Source of the DNA: Sepiola atlantica
Lineage: Eukaryota; Mollusca; Cephalopoda; Sepiida; Sepiolidae
Reading direction: 5' to 3'
NCBI GenBank assembly: GCA_963556195.1
Contig: OY744547.1
Location: 5,027,988-5,091,987 of the forward strand
Length of the DNA: 64,000 bases
Below, one piece after another: positions 55,211 to 64,000 of this stretch (the stretch's first letter is position 1; each line of letters opens with the position of its first letter). The notes under the pieces are model-generated. The model worked only from the letters and a program-made list of their open reading frames with translations. It did not search any database and was not told the DNA's origin. A program made the translations under genes and the position numbers.

Positions 55211-55369
55211 CTCTAAGATCTTTTTTCTACATTTCGAGGGGAAGGGGAAGAGAGGTAGGGAGGGGACGACCGGAAAGACACCTTAATACAATTGCGTGTG
55301 TGATTTTGTGTGGCATGCTTACATCAAAAGCAACGACCTTCCGAATCTTTATATGCTACTCATGCATAC

Positions 55370-55745
55370 TTGGCCTTTTGGCTAAGATCAAAGTGTAGTA
55401 TCTGTTCCGATGGATACTGCACCCTATAGACCGATATTGTCTTGGCCTTCGGGGCTTGATTCCGCCGGTCTATGGGTCTGTCCTGTGCAGTTCTAGGAGG
55501 TCCTCCCTCCCAGGCTCCGCCTCCCCTCTTTGAGGAGGAGTAAGTTTATTGTTTACTGCCTGAGGCGCCCCTACCGGGGAATGCCGACGGGGCTGCTCAG
55601 GCAATTTTTAATAGCCAGAGTGCTCACCTTCTCGGGCGCTGGCTTTTCAAACCCCACTTTCCCGACCCGAGCTTGGGTCACATCTTACTTGTGGGAGTAA
55701 GATAAAACTGGCCTTGTGCCTAACTCCTGTAGCGGAGTAAATAAA
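55370..55745 (+). mobile_element. U2 snRNA-headed SINE-like element, long form
   Basis: The head TTGGCCTTTTGGCTAAGATC and TAGTATCTGTTCCGATGG is intact. This copy has an extra AGCCAGAGTGCTCACCTTCT block absent from the 9.5- and 20.2-kb copies. Flanks ATGCTACTCATG and ATGCTGCTCATG look like a slightly diverged target-site duplication. Confidence 0.8.
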
Positions 55746-55763
55746 ATGCTGCTCATGAATTGG

Positions 55764-56135
55764 CTTGGCCTTTTGGCCAAGATCAAAGTGTTGTATCTGT
55801 TCCGATGGATACTGCACTTCATAGACTGGTATTGTCTTGGCCTTCGGGCTTGATTTACGCCGGTCTATGGGTCTGTCCTGTGCAGTTCTAGGTCTACCCT
55901 CCCAGGCTTCGCCTCCCCTCTTTGGGGAGGAGTAAGTTTATTGCTTACTGCCTGTCGCGCCCCTACCGGGGAATGCCGACGGGGCTGCCCAGGCAATGTT
56001 TAATGGCCAGAGTGCTCACCTTCTCGAGCGCTGGCTTTTCAAACCCCACTTTCCCGACCTTGGGTCACATCTTACTTCTGGGAGTAAGATAAAACTGGCC
56101 TTGTGCCTAACTCTTGGAGAGGAGTTAATAAATAT
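55764..56135 (+). mobile_element. U2 snRNA-headed SINE-like element, inserted at the edge of the previous copy
   Basis: Flanked by TCATGAATTGG on both sides (55753-55763 and 56136-56146). The left repeat lies in the right flank of the preceding copy, so this element inserted later, in the same orientation. The branch-recognition segment reads GTTGTA here in place of GTAGTA. Confidence 0.8.
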
Positions 56136-56384
56136 TCATGAATTGGAGCCAAATTTAATTTTAACGAAAACATTTACAAAGTAAGGTTTAGTCGTCGAAA
56201 TATTACCTTCACTAGAAATATTGTATATAAAGAAGTTTTGTAAATTGTTTCATGTATTGTTTATTTTTAATACAATAAATATACAAGTCAAATCTTATCA
56301 TATTTTATTCAAACATGTATAGGTTAGGAACAAGATAATTAGTATTAAAAACATCATTTCGTGTAATTTACACGGGTCCCGTAA

Positions 56385-56387
<3 letters not shown>

Positions 56388-56416
<29 letters not shown>

Positions 56417-56510
56417 GCATTATTATGATTATTATGCATTATTATTATCATTATTATAAATATTTATATTATTATTTATTATTATTATTACTATTATTAT
56501 TATTACTATT
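56388..56510. repeat. (TTA)n microsatellite
   Basis: TTATTATTA runs with CATTATTATGATT interruptions. Confidence 0.9.
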
Positions 56511-56722
56511 CAGAGTGCGCACCCATTGTCGAAGAAGATAAAAATAAATTATGCTTCGCCAGAGTTCGCATTCATATATCATAACGTCTCAATATGTGAA
56601 GTTAAAAGTATAAATAAGAAAGAAAACGTCTCAAACTGGAAAGTTTGAAATAAAGTAGAAAAACGTATAAATCGGTACAAAAGGCAGAAAGGAAAAGACA
56701 AAGATAGCGTCTCATTATTGAA

Positions 56723-56726
<4 letters not shown>

Positions 56727-56763
<37 letters not shown>
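56727..56763. repeat. (TA)n microsatellite
   Basis: TA run ending at the TA target site of the mariner element. Confidence 0.95.
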
Positions 56764-56765
<2 letters not shown>

Positions 56766-56768
<3 letters not shown>

Positions 56769-57227
56769 GGTCTGGCAGCAAAATTTGGCACTAGACACAA
56801 AGTAAACCAAATACTAGGAGTTGAGGGGCGTGGTGAAGCTCTGGAGTGACAAGATCGCCACCGGACGCCTCTACGTCTTCCAGCAGGAATATGCCCTTGC
56901 ACACAATCCAGACGTCACTGTTTTGCTCACGAACTGGTCGCCGTACATGTACCCGCCATCCTCACTTGACTGCAACCCCCTTGACTATTTATTCTTCGTC
57001 GCGATCGAGACCAAGACCAACAAGCACGCTCACAACACGGTCGACTCTTTGAAGGCTTCAGTCGAAAATAGGCCTCATCTATAAATGTCTTTTACTCAGT
57101 CCATGGCATCTCGAAGCTCAAATTTGGTAGATTGATTCTACTTGGTAAATCTGAAGAATTAAAAGAATTGATCAATTATTTCAAAAGTTTAGGTGATGAC
57201 AGGTTTTTTTTTGTGTGTGTCACCCTG
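56766..57227 (+). mobile_element. Deleted Tc1/mariner element with transposase C-terminal remnant
   Basis: CAGGGT and ACCCTG ends flanked by TA. The inner frame reads TGRLYVFQQEYALAHNPDVT, LLTNWSPYMYPPSSLDCNPL, DYLFFVAIETKTNKHAHNTV, DSLKASVENRPHL: the transposase C-terminus around the second and third catalytic acids. The usual QQD is QQE here, and the N-terminal DNA-binding and first-Asp regions are deleted. Inactive; the ends may still be mobilised in trans. The NPLDY context indicates a DDxD-type relative. Confidence 0.85.
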
Positions 57228-57250
57228 TATAAAGCTCAATATATTGAATA

Positions 57251-57588
57251 TTGATTTACTCCTCTCCAGGAGTTAGGCACAAGGCCAGTTTTATCTTACT
57301 CCCACAAGTAAGATGTGACCCAAGGTCGGGTCGGGAAAGTGGGGTTTAAAAATTGCCTGGGCAAATCCATCGGCATTCCCCGGTAGGGGCGCCTCAGGCA
57401 GTAAGCAATAAACTTACTCCTCCCCAAAGAGGGGAGGCAAAGCCTGGGAGGGTGGACCTCCTAGAACTGCACAGGACAGACCCATTGACCGGCGTAAATC
57501 AAGCCCCGAAGGTCAAGACAATACCAGTCTATGGGGTGAAGTATCCATCGGAACGGATACTACACTTTGATCTTAGCCAAAAGGCCAA
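57251..57588 (-). mobile_element. U2 snRNA-headed SINE-like element
   Basis: Minus-strand copy with intact head (TTGGCCTTTTGGCTAAGATC) and full body. The ATTGAxT-type flanks are too similar to each other to define a clean target-site duplication. Confidence 0.8.
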
Positions 57589-57687
57589 ATGAATAGATTG
57601 AATTGATTCAAGAGATGAACGATGACAATAAAAAAATTGTATAGATACAATATTTATTAAGACATCAGAAGTTCAAAACAAGGAGTT

Positions 57688-57744
57688 TTATTGTCCTTAA
57701 CCCATGGATTTTCAAAGACAAACTCTTTTCGTCAGAGGATAAAA
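57688..57744 (-). ncRNA. Hammerhead ribozyme candidate (family H1)
   Basis: Minus strand: stem I TCCT/AGGA plus outer pairs, CTGACGA, stem II AAAGA/TCTTT (five perfect pairs, loop GTTTG), GAAA, stem III AATCC/GGGTT (one G-U), cleavage base A. The core is canonical, with C at the free position 7. Confidence 0.75.
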
Positions 57745-58033
57745 CTCTGTAAATATTACCGGTAACATTTAACTTTGAAAATTAATACACACATACATAC
57801 AAAAAAAAACAAAAGACTAAAAGCAAAAAACTTTCTTTTCAGCCAAAAGATTTCTTTTTGGGGTTTTTTTTACATTGAGCACACACACAGACGATTACAG
57901 TTTGAAGGAACTTGGTTGCCATGACAACTTGGAATATTAGAAAGTCTTTTTGTTTACATAAAGCGGACGTTGTATACTTATTTAGATGCATTCAAAAACT
58001 ACAATGATTAACTAGGTATTTGTCTACCTCCTA
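57745..58033. other. Flank of the H1 hammerhead, no other feature
   Basis: A-rich DNA resembling the inter-arm sequence of F4 (GTAACATTTAACTTTGAAAA). The second arm of the foldback was not found. Confidence 0.4.
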
Positions 58034-58079
58034 CATCGGAACATATACTACACTCTTATCTTAGCCAAAAGGCCAAGTA
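58034..58079 (-). mobile_element. Head-only fragment of the U2-headed family
   Basis: Minus strand: TTGGCCTTTTGGCTAAGATA with AGAGTGTAGTATATGTTCCG. The body is missing; a full but diverged copy follows at once. Confidence 0.7.
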
Positions 58080-58090
58080 TCTTTGTATTT

Positions 58091-58386
58091 ATCTACCTCC
58101 CACAAGGTCGGGAAAGTGGGATTTGATAAGTCAGCGCCCAAGAAAAAGAAGAGCACTCTGACCGTAAAAGAATGCCTGGGCAGTCCCATCGGCATTCCCC
58201 AGTAAGAGAGCCTCAGGCGATTAACAATAAACTAACACCTTCTCAGAGAGTGAGAAGGCAAAGCCTGGTGGGTGGACCTCCTAGAACGGTGCAGAACAGT
58301 ACCTCAGACCGGCGGAATCAATACCCGAAAGCCAGGATGGTTCCATCGGAACAGATACTACACTCTGATCTTAGCTAAAAGGCCAC
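58091..58386 (-). mobile_element. U2 snRNA-headed element, diverged
   Basis: Minus strand: GGCCTTTTAGCTAAGATCAG head and a body with several small deletions (GGTTCTCAGAGAGTGAGAAG region altered). The oldest-looking member here. Confidence 0.75.
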
Positions 58387-58476
58387 GGGGTTTTTTTTTG
58401 TAAAACGTTCAAGTCTTACTTCTACAATGAAAAACTTAATAATGGTATCTGCTACGTATGTTAAAAAAGGTAATCA

Positions 58477-59035
58477 GTTTGGATCATATATAAACAAAGA
58501 AAATGGGAAAACCGATAATTTGGATCATATATAAACAAAGAAAATGGGAAAACCGATAATTTGGATCATATATAAACAAAGAAAATGGGAAAACCAATAA
58601 TTTGGATCATATATAAACAAAAAAAATGGGAAAACCGATAATTTGGATGATATATAAGAAAATGGGAAAACCGATAATTTGGATCATATATAAACAAAGA
58701 AAATGGGAAGACCGATAATTTGGATCATATATAAACAAAGAAAATGGGAAGACCAATAATTTGGATCATATATAAACAAAGAAAATGGGAAAACCGATAA
58801 TTTGGATGATATATAAGAAAATGGGAAAACCGATAATTTGGATCATATATAAACAAAGAAAATGGGAAGACCGATAATTTGGATCATATATAAACAAAGA
58901 AAATGGGAAGACCAATAATTTGGATCATATATAAACAAAGAAAATGGGAAAACCGATAATTTGGATGATATATAAGAAAATGGGAAAACCGATAATTTGG
59001 ATCATATATAAACAAAGAAAATGGGAAGACCAATA
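58477..59035. repeat. 41-bp minisatellite with a shorter variant
   Basis: Unit GATAATTTGGATCATATATA then AACAAAGAAAATGGGAAAACC. A shorter unit GGATGATATATAAGAAAATG is interspersed about every fourth copy, giving a higher-order pattern that repeats about three times. Confidence 0.95.
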
Positions 59036-60030
59036 ATACCCTTGCAGACATCTTTAAAACATTTGAGATAAAATGAAAAAAAAGACCGGTTCTATATTCT
59101 TCACGGAGAAAGATATTAGAATATGTTATTTCTATCAGCCTAAAGCAAATATGTTTACTACCAGGAGGTTATTTAAACTTTAGTACCCAGTCTAACCAAG
59201 TATATCAACCAAGGTTTGGTTAAAAGGTACTGATTTCGCGAGGTGTGCTTAACAGCTTTGCGGGATCCTGTCACGCCGATTTCACAATTCTCTTTGATAA
59301 CCATGAAACCAATTTATTCTTGTTTTATATTCAAACGTCAGGCTTGGCTGCATACGTACGAAATCCAATGAAAAGGAGCGCGCCAACCGTAGAGATGGAG
59401 TGCTCAGTTCTCGAATAGTAATTCGCTCGCAATGCCCCAATGAATGCGCACCGGTGTTTAGAAGACGAATAAAGGATGCATGCAGAAAAATGATGTAATT
59501 ATGCAACTGTAGTTGCATTATATCTTCTCAGGCGATTAAAAAGGTTATCTTGAATGACCGGCGATATTTCTATGCGTTCAATTATGTATGTTTCCTCGCT
59601 TCCGTTTATGACCAATGACCGGGTATAATTTTGTTTTGTGCAAATCGCTCCAGACAAGGCATGAAGCCACTTGATGTAAACAGCTAAAAACGTATTACTT
59701 CAAGGTCAAAAACTAGCTATTGATGAGTAAGATGGATAGATTCATACTCAGAAAACAGCTATTCTTCCCCCTTTGTCAGAAACATACCTCATAGCCTGTG
59801 AGGAATAAATGACAAAATAAGAGAAGCGAGAGTTATAAGGCTGCCGAAAGTAAACTCATGGTCCCAAGGCCCACCTGAAGAAGGCCGGGGGTTACAGCAG
59901 CCGAAACGTTGTGATGAGAACAGTTGTCCGCATATTCGAAATTATACAACTTGCTAATATTAGTCTCTAACTAATCTAATGTTTAATAGTTCGAAATAAC
60001 ACACTAATTAACATCAAAGGAATTAACAAA
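59036..60030. other. Mostly unrecognised, with a LINE tail and a hammerhead-like motif
   Basis: Near 59.65-59.73 kb, CCAGACAAGGCATGAAGCCA and CTTGATGTAAACAGCTAA are a minus-strand fragment of the second LINE family's 3' UTR. The rest has no recognised gene. Confidence 0.5.
59871..59914 (+). ncRNA. Hammerhead-like motif, extra-base variant
   Basis: CAC/GTG stem I, CTGAAGA, extra A, stem II GGC/GCC with a large loop, GAAACGTT. Core letters fit, but stems I and II have only three pairs each. Confidence 0.35.
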
Positions 60031-60039
60031 AAAAAATAC

Positions 60040-61135
60040 CCTCAAAACCAGGATATGAAGAGCCAGCATTACAAGCCAAATGTAATAATATTAAAATTAT
60101 TTATTTTTTCTTAATCTTTTAAATGGTCAGCAAAAATTGAAAGAAAGTGTGTTAATAATACTATTTGAATAAATTTGCATCTCATTAAAATTTGATGAAG
60201 AGAGTCTCAAGAAAAGAAATGCTACATTTAAAAGTTATAAAAATAAACAAAAAAATATCCTCGAAACCAGAATATGATGAACCAGCGTTACAAGCCAAAT
60301 GTAATAATATTAAAATTGTTTATTTTTATTAATCTATTAAATGATCAGCAAAAATTGAACGAAAGTGTGTTAATAATACTATTTGAATAAAATTGCATCT
60401 CATTTAAATTTGATGAAGACAGTGTCAAGGACAGAAATGCTACATTTAAAAGTCATAAAAATAAACTATCAAAAAATACCCTCGAAACCAGAATATGATG
60501 AACCAGCGTTACAAGCCAAATGTAATAATATTAAAATCATTTATTTTTATTAATCTTCTAAATGATCAGCAAAAATTGAACGAAAGTGTGTTAATAATAC
60601 TATTTGAATAAATTTGCATCTCATTAAAATTTGATGGAGACAGTCTCAAGAAAAGAAATGCTACGTTTAAAAGTTATAAAAATAAACCAGCAAAAAATAC
60701 CCTCGAAACCAGAATATGATGAACCAGCGTTACAAGCCAAATGTAATAATATTAAAATCATTTATTTTTATTAATCTTTTGAATGGTCAGCAAAAATTGA
60801 ACGAAAGTGTGTTAATAATACTATTTTAATAAAATTGCATCCTATTTAAATTTGATGGAGACAGTCCCAAGAAAAGAAATGCTACATTTAAAATTAATAA
60901 AAATAAACAAACAAAAAAATACCCTCGAAACCAGAATATGATGAACCAGCGTTACAAGCCAAATGTAATAATATTAAAATCATTTATTTTTATTAATCTT
61001 CTAAATGATCAGCAAAAATTGAACGAAAGTGTGTTAATAATACTATTTGAATAAATTTGCATCTCATTAAAATTTGATGGAGACAGTGTCAAGAAAAGAA
61101 ATGCTACATTTAAAAGTTGTAAAAATATACAAACA
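60040..61135. repeat. 221-bp satellite, five copies
   Basis: The phrase CCAGxATATGAxGAxCCAGC begins at 60048, 60267, 60488, 60709 and 60931 (steps 219, 221, 221, 222). Units contain GAACGAAAGTGTGTTAATAA and TTTGATGGAGACAGTCTCAA. The first copy is the most diverged. Confidence 0.95.
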
Positions 61136-61678
61136 AAAAATGGCGAGCTTATACTTGGCAGAATTTATTCCGCTTGGGGAAATAAATTAACATTGCTCAA
61201 AATAAACTAAAACAGAAATATTTTCTCTTCGTTTACTTCTTCGTTCCTGATTTATTCATTTAATTATTTATTCATTTTCTAAAGTTTGAGCATCCATTTT
61301 CGATTCGCTGGTCGTTCTCGACGTCAGTTCTGCAATGATCAATTGCATGCAATTATACTGATCGGGCTTTTTAACTGTAAAACTATTGCGTGAGCAAAGA
61401 GAATTCGAGGAGATCTCGCCTTTACGAAGAAATTAAAATACATATTCAAACACAAAAAAAACAAAAAACAAATAAGAATCCTCCGATGATGACGTATGAA
61501 ACAAAAATCGTTTTTTGATTGTTACATCCTAATTAATTCATACGTTATAATTGCCCGACATACGACGTCCGAGAATCAGTTATTTAATCTAATATATTGA
61601 CTTAATGAGCACAACAAGCGCAAAGGGACATATATTAAGATTCAGAGAGGAGTAATATAAGGGAGGGGTGATAGTAAT

Positions 61679-61680
<2 letters not shown>
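61136..61680. other. No recognised feature
   Basis: AT-rich DNA. The end (GATTCAGAGAGGAGTAATAT) matches the segment near 52.83 kb. Confidence 0.45.
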
Positions 61681-61760
<80 letters not shown>

Positions 61761-61938
61761 CTATGTATATGAAAATATGAAACTATAAGGATACTTTTAG
61801 AGGATATAATCTATAGTGAACTGGTTTAAACTCAATATACGAGATAGAGCAATTATAAAGATAAATGAAGGAAGACAGATAAAGATGTACGAATTACAAA
61901 TCTATTTAAACTTCGATTGTTCAATGCAAGGTGTACAA

Positions 61939-62005
<67 letters not shown>

Positions 62006-62063
62006 CACATATAAGATGCTATAATCTACTTAGTTTAACATTTTACTGTTGTTTCAAATATAT

Positions 62064-62104
<41 letters not shown>

Positions 62105-62196
62105 AGTACTGTGTAGTAGGGCAGGAAAAGCTGACGATAATCGGCATCAACCTCCCCCTTTGAAACCGACGGTACTGATGTTACATTGAATTTCTG

Positions 62197-62270
<74 letters not shown>

Positions 62271-62275
62271 GTGTG

Positions 62276-62317
<42 letters not shown>
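61681..62317. repeat. (TA)n cluster
   Basis: TA runs at about 61681-61757, 61937-62000, 62055-62105 and 62201-62317, separated by short unique segments. Confidence 0.95.
61830..61851 (+). other. Recurrent 22-bp junction motif
   Basis: ACTCAATATACGA followed by GATAGAGCA, nearly identical to the 16726 and 18891 copies. Confidence 0.55.
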
Positions 62318-62323
<6 letters not shown>

Positions 62324-62496
62324 ATTAACGTTTCTAGTGTGGACTTCTTTATTGTATTCAACAACCCTAACCCCAACGTGATATACACTCTATGCATTTA
62401 AACACCAACAATCATAACATCAAGACGAACTTTATCTTGGTTGCGACGAGGGATTAAAAATAAATAAACGAAAAATGTTTTTTAAATGCCTATACT

Positions 62497-62533
62497 TTTG
62501 ACGAAGGCGTAGACGCTGAAAGATCTCAAGTTT
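62497..62533 (+). ncRNA. Decayed hammerhead motif
   Basis: CTT/AAG stem I, TTGACGA (C3 changed to T), stem II GCGT/ACGC, GAAA, GATC loop, then UC. Near-complete except for C3 and extra bases at the base of stem II. Confidence 0.35.
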
Positions 62534-63176
62534 TTAGAATCAATGAATAATTTTTTTCAAAAAAAAAAAACAGAAAAAAGTTCTGTTATTTTCAAATATT
62601 CTTTTTTCTTGATTCTGTCTCCCTTTCATCCTTCATTCAGCATCTATTTCATGATTAAAACTAATTTTTATTAAAACGTGTCAATTCTTAACAATTCTTA
62701 TGCAATAATGCGTGCTTTATTCCATTTTTCAGAACGTTCGAGCACCGATCCAAGTAAGTAAAACTTTTATTCATCTCTCGACACCAACAAAAAATATATC
62801 ATCTACCCTGCGTAAAATCTACAGCCATAGGAATTCACATGATTTATCAAATTTTCTTTCTTTTTTTAACCAAAAGTATTCTAAGCATTTACAGTTAAAA
62901 TTGCTAAAAAAAATCTTATTAAATTTGGCTTTTTTTTTATTTAAATTTAAAACGTGCTCTGCCATTTTCCTTGTACTTAGCCGAACGCCACGCATCAAAT
63001 GACGGAATAGACAAATCAACAACACCTCCTCCTCCTCCGCCTCCGCCGCCTCCGCCGCCGCCCACACGGCTCCCAATCGCTTTTAAACCCTCGAGTCGTT
63101 TGCATTCAGAAAAATAATTATCATTAAAGAAATTTTACATATACTCCATCAACATGCGATAATCCCAATTTCCTCC
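62534..63176. other. No recognised gene; short (CCTCCGC)n patch
   Basis: CCTCCTCCTCCGCCTCCGCC near 63.03 kb is a small GC-rich patch in otherwise AT-rich DNA. Frames under 100 codons show no domain. Confidence 0.45.
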
Positions 63177-64000
63177 TATCTATAGCTTTGGTCTTTTCAA
63201 GACTAAGGCCCATAGGCATCTACTGTCTTTGCGATAAACATGTTTCGTTCATGTTAGCTCCTCACACCAAGTGGTTTCATGTCTTCGTTGGAGCGATTTC
63301 CATAAAAATAAGAAATAAAAAAATAAAAAATAACAAATAAAAAATAAAAATAAAACATAAAAAATAAAATGTTGCTGACTGTTTTCCTCCAACCTATAGC
63401 CTTGGTCTTTTCAAGACTACGGCCCACAGGCATCTACTTCCTTTGCGATAAACATATTTCGTTCTTGTTAGCTCCTTACATCAAGTTGCTTAATGTCTTG
63501 GTTGAAGCGATTTCCATAAAAATTAAAAATTAAAAATTAAAAATTAAAAATTAAAAATTAAAAATTAAAAAATTAAAATTAAAAATTAAAAATTAAAAAA
63601 TTAAAATTAAAAATTAAAAATTAAAAATTAAAAATTAAAATTAAAAATTAAAAATTAAAAATTTTTAAAAATAAAATAAAATGTTGCTGACTTTTTTCCT
63701 CCTACCTTTTCAAGACTACGCCCATAGGCATCTACTTCCTTTGCGATAAACATATTTCGTTCTTGTTAGCTCATTACATCAAGTTGCTTAATGTCTTGGT
63801 TGAAGCGATTTCCAGAAAAATTAAAAATTAAAAATTAAAAATTAAAAATTAAAAATTAAAAATTAAAAATTAAAATTAAAAATTAAAATTAAAAATTAAA
63901 AATTAAAAATTAAAATTAAAAATTAAAAATTAAGAATTAAAAAAATAAAATAAAATGTTGCTGACTGTTTTCCTCTTACCTATAGCCTTTGTCTTTTCAA
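63177..64000 (+). repeat. Tandem array of LINE 3'-UTR units with A-rich tails
   Basis: TTTTCAAGACTAxGGCCCA, AGGCATCTACTxxCTTTGCG and TTxGTTAGCTCCTxACATCA recur at about 63.18, 63.39 and 63.70 kb, with a fourth copy cut by the window end. Each is followed by AAAATT or AAATAAA tails of different lengths. The phrase TGTTGCTGACTGTTTTCCTC separates units. This is the 3' end of the second LINE family (body at 32.0-32.5 kb, minus). Confidence 0.85.

Overview
This is eukaryotic, repeat-dominated, AT-rich DNA. I find no intact protein-coding host gene. Nearly every long open frame comes from a low-complexity array ((TA)n gives Tyr/Ile runs, (TAG)n Val runs, (TTC)n Phe/Leu runs) or from a tandem repeat whose unit length is a multiple of three. 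The repertoire suggests a lophotrochozoan, most likely a coleoid cephalopod such as an octopus: abundant (TA)n, decayed LINEs, Penelope-like retroelements (PLEs), tRNA-type SINEs, a U2 snRNA-headed SINE-like family and many interstitial CCCTAA/TTAGGG arrays. The species call is inference.

Layout. 0-4 kb: a roughly 2.29-kb tandem duplication of PLE-like inverted repeats and (TA)n. 5-11.6 kb: interstitial telomere-like arrays, a TAG minisatellite, a SINE with a decayed hammerhead, and a U2-headed element with a perfect 19-bp target-site duplication. 11.9-20 kb: a mariner-type MITE, a LINE RT fragment, several foldback elements, a degenerate PLE with YLDD and GIY-YIG-linker signatures, and a SINE with an apparently complete hammerhead ribozyme. 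20-30 kb: another U2-headed element, an inverted telomere-like array, a LINE relic, more foldbacks and microsatellites. 30-40 kb: LINE relics, a 48-bp satellite, a LINE with an internal 39-bp VNTR, and a 1.18-kb foldback. 40-52 kb: foldbacks, then a compound 14-bp satellite with a constant spacer and a 1,048-bp higher-order period. 52-64 kb: LINE relics, another telomere-like array, a cluster of U2-headed elements, a deleted mariner, 41-bp and 221-bp satellites, and a tandem array of LINE 3' ends.

The unifying signal is the self-cleaving RNA motif. I find about a dozen sequences with the full hammerhead core (CUGANGA, stem II, GAAA, stem III closed by A-U, then a non-G cleavage base). Others carry one extra base after CUGANGA or a decayed core. 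They sit in inverted-repeat elements that abut (TA)n runs, consistent with PLE pseudo-LTRs and non-autonomous derivatives. At least one lies directly downstream of Pol III A/B boxes in a SINE-like unit. Hammerheads in PLEs and in small retrozymes are established; the density, family diversity and SINE coupling here merit follow-up. All structures were paired by eye and none was computed or tested.
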